The translations under genes were made by a program, and so were the position numbers. Shown piece by piece: positions 1 through 7,701 of a DNA stretch of 22,077 bases (positions are counted from its first letter, which is position 1; every line of letters starts with the position of its first letter). The notes beneath the pieces were generated by a model. The model searched no databases. It saw only the letters and a program-made list of their open reading frames with translations, and was not told where the DNA came from. Source of the DNA: a virus; the IMG/VR virus record IMGVR_UViG_3300029268_000149, positions 1 through 22,077 of that record; one strand, given 5' to 3'.

Positions 1-47
1 GTAGGCTTAGAAACTATGTATTACTTGTGATTGTGTTAACTTTAATG

Positions 48-506
48 TTAACTTGCCTGGTTGTCCTGGACCATCGCATACCCAGTGATTCTGATTCTGG
101 CTTTTGTCGCGCTTATAAACTCAGTCATCCGTCCAACTTTCGGACCGGTTCCCGGATCGGCAAGAACGACAAGCTGACTATTTCCAGATGAACCGGAATC
201 CCAATATACCTCTTTGCCAACACAGGTCTGGTCACAAGAACCCGCCAATGTTACCTCGAAGTCACCCTCAGTCTCTACCCTGATGGTCTTGTCACCGGCG
301 GACCCTGCAGAGTTATCCACCGTCTCGTAAGCTATGCCCAGGAATGGCCTGGACGCGAGAGGGATGCTACTTGTAACATAACCCGCTGAAGCATCCATGC
401 TGACAAAAGAGCCTTTAACAATCTTGACAGCATCAATTTTGAACGGAATCAGTTTGCCGTCACGCCGCTTGGTATCACGTGCAACCGTGCTTGCTGCGAA
501 TGCCAT
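48..506 (-). CDS. Capsid cement / head decoration protein (DUF2190-like)
   Basis: A 152-residue protein with no signal peptide or membrane segment. It looks like a small beta-rich capsid-stabilising protein of the DUF2190 / cement type. Cues are an N-terminal stretch in which something is 'set' (GSFVSMDASAGYV), a central 'RPFLGIAYETVDNSAG' segment, and a 'GDKTIRVETEGDFEV' strand pair, all typical of that family. Such proteins bind the outside of the expanded capsid. The start has a GGAGGG site at 516-521 inside the end of the upstream protease-scaffold gene, so the two are probably translationally coupled. It follows the protease-scaffold gene, the place where a decoration protein precedes the major capsid gene in Mu-like and lambda-like head operons. 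The family call is from pattern recognition. The position supports it, and a minor structural role is the main alternative. Confidence 0.72.
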   Translation of the reverse strand: MAFAASTVARDTKRRDGKLIPFKIDAVKIVKGSFVSMDASAGYVTSSIPLASRPFLGIAYETVDNSAGSAGDKTIRVETEGDFEVTLAGSCDQTCVGKEVYWDSGSSGNSQLVVLADPGTGPKVGRMTEFISATKARIRITGYAMVQDNQAS

Positions 507-508
507 AA

Positions 509-985
509 TTATTTACCCTCCGCAAACTGCGCAAGTTTCTCGGGTGTCACTCCGAGCTTTGCAGCCTGATCGATAACAGCCTGAGAGAATTCCACTGCCG
601 TGCCAGTAGTTTCACCCTGCTCATTGAAGTTCACACTTGTAGGAAGCGCGGAAATCATCTTCTCGACAAGTGCAGAATAGTTCGTCTGCTCACCATTGAA
701 AGTGACAGTGGAATCGCCCGCCATAAGCAACTCACGTGCCATTGGTTCCATTGCAGGAGTCAGCTTACCAGCCCGCTTAAGTTCATCCAGTTTGAACTGC
801 ACGTCTTTTGCCAGGTTGGCTTTTCGCAACTTCTCGTTTTCCGTCTTGAGCGTAGAAATATCCCCGGAAAACTTTGCTTCGGTCTCACTTACAACACCGG
901 AAACAAGCTTCTGGATTTCTGCTTTCTGCTCATCAGTGAAAATTACCGCCCCCTCAGTTGGAGCGCCGTTCTTGTTGTCAGCCAT
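509..985 (-). CDS. Nested scaffold protein, internal in-frame start
   Basis: An internal ATG at 983-985 (residue 234 of the protease) is preceded by a near-perfect ribosome binding site, AGGAGG, with a 7-base spacer (AGGAGGTATAAACATG). A 158-residue protein beginning MADNKNGAPTEG would be made. It is acidic and helical with a central coiled coil and contains no protease motifs. This matches the lambda C/Nu3 and Mu I/Z arrangement, where the scaffold is translated separately from the 3' part of the protease gene in the same frame. The sequence directly shows the start site. The function follows from that family precedent. Confidence 0.75.
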   Translation of the reverse strand: MADNKNGAPTEGAVIFTDEQKAEIQKLVSGVVSETEAKFSGDISTLKTENEKLRKANLAKDVQFKLDELKRAGKLTPAMEPMARELLMAGDSTVTFNGEQTNYSALVEKMISALPTSVNFNEQGETTGTAVEFSQAVIDQAAKLGVTPEKLAQFAEGK

Positions 986-1684
986 GTTTATACCTCCTGA
1001 AGGTTCGGCTGTATTTGAATTAACAGTTGACATCGATGTGCCAACCGGAATCCACTTGGTTTGTTCTTTGACTTCCACTCCATCACCAAGAGTTACAAGC
1101 TTGTTGGCAATGGTAAATGGATATTTGATGTATTTCTCAACATCAAGGTCGTAGTTAGAAATACGTGCAATCACATAATTCTCACCTGTGACTTTGATGT
1201 AACAGTAATCTTTGGCATTGACAGGTATCAAGGCTTTGGCTTGCGTCTCGATATCATCAGATGTCAGACCGCCCCAACTCGCGAACGTGATAACTTCCAC
1301 AAGCCCCCCCGTGGACAACTCTATCCGATCATCAAAAACAGCAGCACCGGCAATACGCGGGTTCTTTACCAGGCTTACTTCTGTAAGTGCTGATAAGTCC
1401 TTCTTGATACCGATGCTTAGTTTCCGTGCCCCGGCTTTATCGATAAGCCCCCACGCTTCGGGTGAGAAGCCAATCGTGCCTTTAAGGTCGGTTCCATCCC
1501 GCCATACTTTAGTGCAATTCCCCAAAGCCCCGTCAAAGGGCGTTTCGGAGTGCTCAACTTTGACGGGAATAGAGGCGAAGCCAGAAACCAAAGAATCTAA
1601 GTTGGCTTCTGTGATCTCTATTCCTTTGTCGGGGTAACTGCCAACCTCAAACAGCTTTGCAGTTCTTTCGATTATTTCAGACAT
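509..1684 (-). CDS. Prohead protease with C-terminal scaffold (Mu gpI-like)
   Basis: A 391-residue maturation protease fused to a scaffold. Residues 1-120 fit the phage prohead serine protease fold: a candidate catalytic His in VKVEHSE (H45), a candidate Ser in RKLSIGI (S90), then the characteristic 'LTEVSLVKNPRIAGAAVF' strand (101-117), where such proteases read 'L.EvSLV..Pa..ga'. Residues about 125-225 are an extra domain I cannot name. Residues 234-391 are charged, helical and scaffold-like, with a coiled-coil stretch near 280-310. A GGAGGT site at 1690-1695 lies 5 bases before the ATG. Proteases of this type cleave the scaffold and capsid inside the prohead. The gene sits two places after the MuF-type protein, as gene I does in phage Mu. 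An in-frame internal start (separate entry) would make the scaffold alone. No missing catalytic residue was seen, but the third triad residue was not assigned. Confidence 0.85.
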   Translation of the reverse strand: MSEIIERTAKLFEVGSYPDKGIEITEANLDSLVSGFASIPVKVEHSETPFDGALGNCTKVWRDGTDLKGTIGFSPEAWGLIDKAGARKLSIGIKKDLSALTEVSLVKNPRIAGAAVFDDRIELSTGGLVEVITFASWGGLTSDDIETQAKALIPVNAKDYCYIKVTGENYVIARISNYDLDVEKYIKYPFTIANKLVTLGDGVEVKEQTKWIPVGTSMSTVNSNTAEPSGGINMADNKNGAPTEGAVIFTDEQKAEIQKLVSGVVSETEAKFSGDISTLKTENEKLRKANLAKDVQFKLDELKRAGKLTPAMEPMARELLMAGDSTVTFNGEQTNYSALVEKMISALPTSVNFNEQGETTGTAVEFSQAVIDQAAKLGVTPEKLAQFAEGK

Positions 1685-1698
1685 TATTTACCTCCAAG

Positions 1699-2652
1699 TT
1701 ATAAAGCTATAATCCGATCCGGCCATGCCCAAATGGCTATAGCCTTGTCGTTTGCAAGAGTTCCCGCCTGCCTAACAGCATTCACGCAAAGTGGGAAGAC
1801 AAGATCATTCTCCACGAACGAATTAATCAGATTGTCGGTAGCAACCAATTTGGTGTTTGTGGTGATACTCGCAACATACACCAATTCCTGGACTGAAAAG
1901 TCTGACTTAACCAGCAAAACATAGTTAGACGCTGCAAACTGTGCAGTAGCCGCCATTGGGATGTCTTTCTGCCCCAGTGCAGCCCCGGCAGCCCCTATCG
2001 CCTGTTGGCCTACTATCTGATGACCATACTGGGTAGCATCCGGTGTGAAAGCTACTGTCTTGGTTGTCGAGCCGTCCGACAGCGTGAGAGTCAAAGCGTG
2101 TGCAGACCCTCCAGGCGTTGCAGTTGTGGATGTTACCAGTGCAGGACTCATACAGTTGACTAACGCCCCATCTACGACCGCAAACACTCCAGAAGCCCCA
2201 GTGTAAACCCATGTCTGGAAGCAGTGCATGCCTGCTGAAGTCGGGTTAGCTTCATCTGCAACTTTCGTTCCTTTACCAAATACATACTGCTTGTTGATCC
2301 GGTATCCAGTAGCCTCGTACCAGGATTGCGCGAATTCATAGGGCACTCGCCAACCCTTAGAGGCTAAATAGCTCTCAATGAACGGAGCCGCCAACGCTAA
2401 ATCCGCCTGAAAGTAGGAGTTATGAAGACTTGCCCACCGTGCAAGACTCGGTGCAGACCAAAACGCACCTGCAGTCAAAGCCACGTCCAGTGCTGTTATG
2501 TCCGAGCCTTTAATGCGGTTTTCGTAAGTCATATCAGCAGCTGCATCCACTTTAGTCCAAAATGTATCGCCTGTGGCAAATGCTGCTTGTTGAGATTGCC
2601 GGCCTTTGGCTATCCGGTCAAACTGTAATTTAATTGCTGATTCTGCGCTCAT
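1699..2652 (-). CDS. Uncharacterised phage structural protein
   Basis: A 317-residue protein I do not recognise. The N-terminal 135 residues look mostly helical and rich in aromatic residues (FWSAPSLARWASLHNSYFQ, SYLASKGWRVPYEFAQSWYEATGYR). Residues about 145-210 are beta-rich and Ala/Thr/Gly-rich (TGASGVFAVVDGALVN, ALTLTLSDGSTTKTVAFT), like a small immunoglobulin-type or capping domain. The C-terminus ends in IAIWAWPDRIIAL. The ATG overlaps the stop of the MuF-type gene as ATGA, with a GGAG site just upstream, so it is cotranslated with it. Its place between the MuF-like gene and the prohead protease corresponds to Mu gene G (gp31), but I see no clear sequence sign of that family. A head-to-tail connector or minor head role is an inference from position only. 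Confidence 0.6.
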   Translation of the reverse strand: MSAESAIKLQFDRIAKGRQSQQAAFATGDTFWTKVDAAADMTYENRIKGSDITALDVALTAGAFWSAPSLARWASLHNSYFQADLALAAPFIESYLASKGWRVPYEFAQSWYEATGYRINKQYVFGKGTKVADEANPTSAGMHCFQTWVYTGASGVFAVVDGALVNCMSPALVTSTTATPGGSAHALTLTLSDGSTTKTVAFTPDATQYGHQIVGQQAIGAAGAALGQKDIPMAATAQFAASNYVLLVKSDFSVQELVYVASITTNTKLVATDNLINSFVENDLVFPLCVNAVRQAGTLANDKAIAIWAWPDRIIAL

Positions 2653-3593
2653 ATTACGCTCCTTAATTCCGGTATCCCGGCAATGTATATTTTATTTCGT
2701 GCTGATTCTGGAATAGTCATTTGTGTGGATCCGAATCCTGGCAAAGCATCAACCGCCGTTCCGGCCATATCCCACCGGACATCCTCCCAGGCGAATACGG
2801 GGGCCAAAACGGATCGGCAGCCAAAATGCAAGGGAGGCAACCAACCTTGCTCCTGCCCTTTCAATATCTTCTTACCATCCCGACTCCTGCAAATGTCAGA
2901 AGTTCGGCTATCCATTATTGCAAAGAACTCATAACCGACAACTTCTTCATCGTCAACCATTTGTTGGTATCGTGCTTGTTCGTAAATCTTGGCTGTCTCT
3001 GTTCTAGCTATATTCTCTAATCGATGTTGGCTAAAAGTCGGGAACTGATTCCTGATTAAACTGATAGTTTGCTCTTGGTTAAGGCCTTCATCTATGCCCT
3101 TGATTACGGTATTCTTGGTATTTTCAAGAGCATCCACGCTGTGAACACCAATGAGTCTTAAAGTATAATCCTTATACCAATCCAACCCGACTTCCGGCGT
3201 AAACGGACTCGCACTCGCGCTTGCACTCGCAAATGGCACGATGTTCTTCTGGTAAGTTCCGTTTAGCTTGGCTTGATGAATCTGTTCAGCCTGGACATAT
3301 TCATTCTGGTAAGAAATCTCACCAAGCGCATAAGTATCAATCATTGATGCAGCTAATGCATCGGCCATGTTTCTAACCGCAAGCGGATTCAATGTTAATT
3401 TATCCGGCTTCGCACCCTGCATAATCTGAATTGCCAGATTCTCAGTCTGTTGTCGAACCCAGAACATAGCAGACTGGACAAAATTATTTTCCTGGTTATC
3501 GAGTCTGGAAAGCATCAAATTAGGCCGGAATATCTCTATTCGTTCCGCTGTTGTCATCCTGATTTTCTTTTTTGCCATTGTTTGGATTGGCAT
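2649..3593 (-). CDS. MuF / SPP1 gp7-type minor head protein
   Basis: A 314-residue head morphogenesis protein. The conserved C-terminal MuF core is visible: 'IARTETAKIYEQARYQQM' (196-212), then 'FAIMDSRTSDICRSRDGK' (224-241) and 'LPPLHFGCRSVLAPV' (252-266), with C235, H256 and C259 in the usual order of the family ('DerTs..C...dGk', 'PP.H..CRs'). Such proteins are minor capsid components carried inside the head and associated with the portal. An Ala/Ser low-complexity run (SASASASAS, about 123-129) separates the helical N-terminal domain from the core and looks like a linker. There is no clear ribosome binding site before the first ATG. The stop of the upstream gene lies 5 bases away, so re-initiation is likely. 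Met6 and Met13 are alternative starts. Unusually, five fibre-like genes separate it from the portal gene. Confidence 0.9.
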   Translation of the reverse strand: MPIQTMAKKKIRMTTAERIEIFRPNLMLSRLDNQENNFVQSAMFWVRQQTENLAIQIMQGAKPDKLTLNPLAVRNMADALAASMIDTYALGEISYQNEYVQAEQIHQAKLNGTYQKNIVPFASASASASPFTPEVGLDWYKDYTLRLIGVHSVDALENTKNTVIKGIDEGLNQEQTISLIRNQFPTFSQHRLENIARTETAKIYEQARYQQMVDDEEVVGYEFFAIMDSRTSDICRSRDGKKILKGQEQGWLPPLHFGCRSVLAPVFAWEDVRWDMAGTAVDALPGFGSTQMTIPESARNKIYIAGIPELRSVI

Positions 3594-3598
3594 AATAA

Positions 3599-5251
3599 TT
3601 ACAACACAGTTCCGGTTATGGCTATCATCCCAAAAATGATAGTTTCAACATCCACGGGTGTTTCCCATGTTGCATAAATCTTGAATGTTCCATTTTGCAT
3701 TGCCAATGTATTTGCTGCAGACAAAGGAACGTCAATTATTTGTGTGGCTTGCCCGGCATCAGTAACTTCACAAGTTGCGGTTCCTGTACCAGTCCACTCA
3801 AAAGTGACGGTTGCCCCTGTAAGGTCTGAAGCATTTGTGACCTCAAATCGTATTCTGCGATTAGTTCTATCCGGATTGTAAGTATCGCCTTTGACGATCT
3901 GAATTGTGCCTGCTGAAATTAAAGGGGATCTGACAACGATGGTTTGACCTGCTAAACCTGCGATAACACTATTGGCAGTATCACTCGCAATGTCTGTCTT
4001 ATCCTGTTCGGACATTGTGACCGAAATATTGTCAATCTTATCATCAATCGAATCAGCCGCCGCCGCCCCTGCTGATGGTGCCAGTTTCATGGCATCGCGG
4101 GTTTCCTGTGCTGTGAGCCCGGTTCCACCACTTATCTCAGATATTTTGCCGTCCACATTATCGACTAAGAGTTTACCTATGCTACCGGCTCCGGTAAGTG
4201 CTGATGTTAGTGCACCCCACGTATCTGCAATTAATGTGCCGAATGATGATACTGTCCGTGTGGAGTATTCCCAAACTGCCTGAATACCTGCAGAAGATAG
4301 ACTAAATCCTGTTTTGTCACTAACCGTCATCGCACTACCAACGGCTGCGGGTGATGCTGGTATTAAATCGGTTTTGGCCTTGATAGCATCAATAAGAGCA
4401 TCCAATCTACCCGAGTTAACCCAATCAGTCTGCAATTCGTTGGTATCTGCAAGGATGGAATCAATCAGCCCATCTATGGTTGTGAGGGTAGCCTCAAGCG
4501 CATAATTGGCTGAAACTATCGTTCTTGCTTCAAACTCTGCAACAGTCGGTATATCGTTCACACTAGCTTGTGTGGCCGCTGTCTTGGCTGCTGCATAATC
4601 AGCGTGGAGGTTCATCAGAGTGGTTGTCAGTGCGTATTCTGCTGCAACACGGGTTCTGGCCTCGAATTCTGCGACTGTTGGAATGTCTTTGATTAGAGCG
4701 TCCAATGTTGTGCCAGTGTCGGTTAATATGTCCGTAACATTCCCCTGCATCGTGGTAATCGTGCCTGGGATTGTCGTGCCGGTGTCTGTGAGAATATCAT
4801 CAACAATTCCGTCAATGGTATTTACGCTGGTCTGGGTTGCTACTGTGGATATAGCTGCATCAAGGTTAGTCAGCCCTAAATCGGCTGCATCCCTAATGTC
4901 GATATCCACAAGTAATATACGAATCCGAGCATCAATACACCCGGTCACGTAAAAGTTGATCGTAACCGCATTTGCCCCCGTTGCCAATGCTGCATCTGGG
5001 ACTCCAAACTGATATACGCCCTTTTGGTTGGTTGCATCGACTTCCACCCAACCGTGATCTGCATAGGTTCCTTTGGTCATCGTAACGGCAGTTCCATTTG
5101 CTCCAGTCGATGCTCCCTCACGCCAATAGGCATAGGCAACACTGCCGTAAGCTATACCGGTTTTAGCCTGCCCCGTGGCGGAATCCCTCAGCATAACTTC
5201 TGCGATGTAGGAGTTATTAGCCGCCTTTTTGATTATCTGATCGTATGCCAT
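3599..5251 (-). CDS. Tail fibre / baseplate-type structural protein
   Basis: A 550-residue modular fibre-like protein. Residues 1-125 form a beta domain (AYDQIIKKAANNSYIAEVMLRD, GWVEVDATNQKGVYQFGVPDAALATGANAVTINFY) of a kind common in environmental phage tail proteins. Residues about 125-300 are low-complexity helical repeats, including two copies of DIPTVAEFEART with similar sequence after them and two copies of DILTDTGTT, suggesting a trimeric coiled-coil shaft. Residues about 445-550 are a beta-sandwich resembling the N-terminal domain of BppU-type baseplate proteins (NRRIRFEVTNASDLTGATVTFEW). An AGGAG site overlaps the stop codon of the preceding gene (TAG shared with TAGGAG), so the two are coupled. 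It probably helps assemble or carry the receptor-binding apparatus. The domain names are by resemblance, and the exact virion location is an inference. Confidence 0.65.
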   Translation of the reverse strand: MAYDQIIKKAANNSYIAEVMLRDSATGQAKTGIAYGSVAYAYWREGASTGANGTAVTMTKGTYADHGWVEVDATNQKGVYQFGVPDAALATGANAVTINFYVTGCIDARIRILLVDIDIRDAADLGLTNLDAAISTVATQTSVNTIDGIVDDILTDTGTTIPGTITTMQGNVTDILTDTGTTLDALIKDIPTVAEFEARTRVAAEYALTTTLMNLHADYAAAKTAATQASVNDIPTVAEFEARTIVSANYALEATLTTIDGLIDSILADTNELQTDWVNSGRLDALIDAIKAKTDLIPASPAAVGSAMTVSDKTGFSLSSAGIQAVWEYSTRTVSSFGTLIADTWGALTSALTGAGSIGKLLVDNVDGKISEISGGTGLTAQETRDAMKLAPSAGAAAADSIDDKIDNISVTMSEQDKTDIASDTANSVIAGLAGQTIVVRSPLISAGTIQIVKGDTYNPDRTNRRIRFEVTNASDLTGATVTFEWTGTGTATCEVTDAGQATQIIDVPLSAANTLAMQNGTFKIYATWETPVDVETIIFGMIAITGTVL

Positions 5252-5259
5252 AATAACTC

Positions 5260-7272
5260 CTAATCGTCTATTACGATAACTCCGCCGCCGCCTGCGTAAG
5301 TGCCCTCAAGCGTGCTGGAGGGTCCAAACATAACGCCTGATTGCACTTCGCCAACTGCCGCTTCGTGGTAAGTTCCGGTAACATCCCCAGCCGCCCCCTC
5401 GATAACGTCTGCGGCTGCGGGAAATACAGGTGCTTCCATCCACATCTTGAAATACACATTACCGCTACCATGTTGTGCTTTGAGTCTCAACCATACATCT
5501 TCATTATTCGTAGGTGTATAGGTTAATTCTAATACTTCCCATGTATCTGCTCCGGCTGTCATTGTTGCAGAATCAAGAGCAGTGCCACCCATATCAAGCG
5601 TATCACTGAATACATTAGCAAGCTCAAAAACAGGATTAAGCGTCATGCTTGCTACTGTTCGCCTGACTTCGCAATGGAATGTATAGGCTACTCCTGCAAG
5701 CAGTGTGTATCTATCTTCCATGAAACAGAGATAAAGCACATCGTTGCAAAACATCTGATGGTCAACACTGTTTGCCGACCCTGCGGGAATACTCACGCTG
5801 TCGGCTGCTAATGTCGATACGAACCCGCCAAGAGTAAAACATTTACGAGCATTTGCAGTGTTATTGTGATTCAAAGAGTCGGTTTTCCATCTACTTGTGA
5901 GATAAGACAAATAACCTGTAGTTTTTGTCCACTTATTTTGCACTGTTGATGCTAATGTGCAATTACTCATAACTATTTCGTTCGTATCTTGAATGTCCGC
6001 TGTTGTGTTTATAGATGGACTGCCGAATGTGCAATTATATAATTTATAGCCTGTGCCAGAGTAGATGCCATTTGTATTCCCTGTGAACGTTGCTGATGTG
6101 GCATTATGGCCTGTGCCACCGCTGATGCCATATAAATTCCCTGTGAACGTTGCTGATGTGGCATTATGGCCTGTGCCAGAGTAGATGCCATTTGTATTCC
6201 CTGTGAACGTTGCTGATGTGGCATTATGGCCTGTGCCACCGCTGATGCCATTTGAATTCCCTGTGAACGTTGCTGATGTGGCATTATGGCCTGTGCCATA
6301 GTAGATGCCATTTGAATTCCCTGTGAACGTTGCTGATGTGGCATTATGGCCTGTGCCAGAGTGGATGCCATTTGTATTCCTTGTGAACGTTGCTGATGTG
6401 GCATTATGGTCTGTGCCAAAGGCGATGCCATATGAATTCCCTGTGAACGTTGCTGATGTGGCATTATGGCCTGTGCCACCGCTGATAATACGTCCTTGGC
6501 TAGTTGCGTTTGTATTTATAAACTCAACTGCCTGAGTAACCATGTTTGTAAGAGTATCAAACAGATTTTGCGTGCCAGTATATGTGCATCTTACATTACG
6601 AGTCTCAAGTGTTACATGTCCACCAGCCTCTTTAACCTCTGTGAGTGCAGATGCCAGTGTGATGGTTGATGTATTCGTGCCAGAATTATAAGTTATGTCA
6701 GTTGTGGCATGTATGAGCCGTCTAGCATTTGCAATAGTAGATGTGTCTGTTTGTATCTTTTTTGTTATCCAAACAGTCTGCCTTGCCCTGGTTGCCAGTG
6801 TATTCCAGTTGCGGACATCGCCGATAACATCAATAGTGCTGTCTGTAGCTCCTGTGGTTGTCTTAATCTCAGCAGTCCAGTCGTTGCTCATGCCTGTGTC
6901 TACTGTATCAATTAAGCCGCCATAAATAGCGATACCACCCGCAGTAGATGTCGTAAACTTACCCGCTGCACCCAACTGAAAAGTAGTGTCAGAACCAAGA
7001 GGCATAGGCGTGCCAGAAGAACCGCCTGTGACCAAACAAGAGATGTTACCGGAACAGTAGATAGTTCTCGCACCGGATGCAGTTCCCAAAGCCAGTGTTC
7101 CTGCTCCTGAGATAGAAGTTATTGCGTCAGGTGTGGATTCATCAACAGTCAAAACAACGCCGGTATTTATGACAACAGAATCCCCGGCTGAAGGCTTAGT
7201 CCCTCCATTCCATGGTGCTCCTGCGGTCGTGGAACTCCAATTTCCTGATCCAGTTGCAGTAATAACAGCCAT
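5260..7272 (-). CDS. Repeat-built beta-helix tail fibre / adhesin
   Basis: A 670-residue putative receptor-binding fibre. The N-terminus (ATGSGNWSSTTAGAPWNGG, then AGDSVVINTGVVLTVDE) resembles a G8-like beta domain. Residues about 265-405 are seven 20-residue repeats with the core NATSATFTGN..GI..GTGH, the regular pattern expected for stacked turns of a beta-helix. Residues about 475-640 resemble a carbohydrate-binding beta-sandwich (an aromatic and Cys-rich stretch, then TWEVLELTYTPTNNEDVWLRLKAQHGSGNVYFKMW). The protein ends in a glycine-rich GGGGVIVIDD. The ATG overlaps the upstream stop as TAATG, with GGTGG as a modest ribosome binding site. Host surface glycan binding is inferred from the fold pattern and cassette context. 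No catalytic residues of an endosialidase or pectate lyase could be recognised. Confidence 0.68.
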   Translation of the reverse strand: MAVITATGSGNWSSTTAGAPWNGGTKPSAGDSVVINTGVVLTVDESTPDAITSISGAGTLALGTASGARTIYCSGNISCLVTGGSSGTPMPLGSDTTFQLGAAGKFTTSTAGGIAIYGGLIDTVDTGMSNDWTAEIKTTTGATDSTIDVIGDVRNWNTLATRARQTVWITKKIQTDTSTIANARRLIHATTDITYNSGTNTSTITLASALTEVKEAGGHVTLETRNVRCTYTGTQNLFDTLTNMVTQAVEFINTNATSQGRIISGGTGHNATSATFTGNSYGIAFGTDHNATSATFTRNTNGIHSGTGHNATSATFTGNSNGIYYGTGHNATSATFTGNSNGISGGTGHNATSATFTGNTNGIYSGTGHNATSATFTGNLYGISGGTGHNATSATFTGNTNGIYSGTGYKLYNCTFGSPSINTTADIQDTNEIVMSNCTLASTVQNKWTKTTGYLSYLTSRWKTDSLNHNNTANARKCFTLGGFVSTLAADSVSIPAGSANSVDHQMFCNDVLYLCFMEDRYTLLAGVAYTFHCEVRRTVASMTLNPVFELANVFSDTLDMGGTALDSATMTAGADTWEVLELTYTPTNNEDVWLRLKAQHGSGNVYFKMWMEAPVFPAAADVIEGAAGDVTGTYHEAAVGEVQSGVMFGPSSTLEGTYAGGGGVIVIDD
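6061..6480. repeat. Seven tandem 60-bp repeats in the fibre gene
   Basis: Seven exact-length 60-bp units run without gaps. About 38 bases per unit are nearly invariant (ending ...GGCATTATGGCCTGTGCCA on the plus strand). Changes cluster in two short windows that encode the residues after TFTGN and after NGI. A decayed half unit follows at 6046-6060. Because 60 is a multiple of three, a change in copy number keeps the reading frame and alters shaft length by 20 residues per unit. Confidence 0.97.
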
Positions 7273-7616
7273 TATTTAACCACCACTTTAGTGTCAACAT
7301 GGTCAACAATCACACCAATAGCTTCTAATTTGTCTTTGTATTGCTGTTTGGTATCCGTCAATACTTGCACTTCAATAATTAAATCATCTCGCAATTTTTC
7401 AGCAACAATAATATCTTTAACAACAGCTAAGATTTCTTGTTCAGCCTGTTTCTCGGCTTCTGCCTGTTGTGTGTCTGCTTCCTGCTGTGCTTGTCCTGCC
7501 ACAAGAGATGTCACAGTGTCATCTATAAGTTGTTGGGATGGGTATTCAGCGAAGTGCAAGACGCACTCATAAGCATCTAACACATCGTATCCATCACAAA
7601 CTTGATTAATTAGCAT
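7272..7616 (-). CDS. Small coiled-coil protein of the fibre cassette
   Basis: A 114-residue protein of unknown function. Residues about 38-70 are a Gln/Ala/Glu-rich heptad-like stretch (AGQAQQEADTQQAEAEKQAEQE), and residues 70-100 continue as a charged helix, so an oligomeric coiled coil is likely. The start has GAGGA at 7624-7628, eight bases upstream. That site is preceded by a perfect three-way-junction structure (7632-7679). The stop TAA overlaps the next ATG (TAATG), so it is coupled to the repeat-built fibre gene. It could be a fibre assembly chaperone or a shaft adaptor, as small helical genes next to fibres often are. Nothing in the sequence proves this. Confidence 0.6.
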   Translation of the reverse strand: MLINQVCDGYDVLDAYECVLHFAEYPSQQLIDDTVTSLVAGQAQQEADTQQAEAEKQAEQEILAVVKDIIVAEKLRDDLIIEVQVLTDTKQQYKDKLEAIGVIVDHVDTKVVVK

Positions 7617-7631
7617 TTATCTATCCTCAAT

Positions 7632-7679
7632 CGTGGCAGCGGCAGGGAAACCGCTTGTTAGGCTGAGACCCTAGCCACG
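7632..7679 (-). promoter_or_regulatory. Three-way-junction RNA before a fibre-cassette RBS
   Basis: In the minus-strand transcript a 6-bp outer stem CGTGGC/GCCACG (7674-7679 with 7632-7637) encloses two perfect hairpins. One is TAGG-GTCTCAG-CCTA (7659-7673) and the other AGCGG-TTTCCCTG-CCGCT (7638-7655). The junction linkers are 0, 3 (ACA) and 0 bases. All 15 pairs are Watson-Crick. The structure ends 3 bases before the GAGGA ribosome binding site of the 114-residue gene. It fills most of the 85-base gap after the previous stop. I do not match it to a known riboswitch, ribozyme or tRNA. Roles in translation control, mRNA processing or 3'-end protection are possible. Confidence 0.6.
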
Positions 7680-7701
7680 CAAATTTTACTTAACCAAGCA
7701 A

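Noticed and set aside
35-52. GTTAAC-TTTAAT-GTTAAC inverted repeat at the left edge
   Set aside because: It is AT-rich, overlaps the stop codon of the cement gene and is short enough to arise by chance. No T-run supports a terminator.
696-1637. Plus-strand open frames of 110-152 residues opposite the protease-scaffold gene
   Set aside because: They are antisense shadows of a well-supported gene, lack ribosome binding sites and have low-complexity Ser/Leu-rich translations.
6009-6479. A 156-residue minus-strand frame with its own 20-residue repeats (QGIQMAST-like) overlapping the fibre gene
   Set aside because: A 60-bp repeat with no stop in any frame keeps shadow frames open. This one has no ribosome binding site and no independent conservation signal.
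6061-6480. CRISPR array or diversity-generating retroelement target
   Set aside because: Units are contiguous with no unique spacers, and changes are not limited to adenine sites. No reverse transcriptase, template repeat or cas gene is present.
7659-7669. CTGAGA on the plus strand as a TPP riboswitch core
   Set aside because: The other conserved TPP segments are missing, the motif lies in a 7-base loop, and the transcript runs on the other strand.
7632-7679. Hammerhead ribozyme or tRNA
   Set aside because: The junction lacks the CUGANGA and GAAA core, and there is no anticodon arm, T-loop or acceptor stem of proper length.
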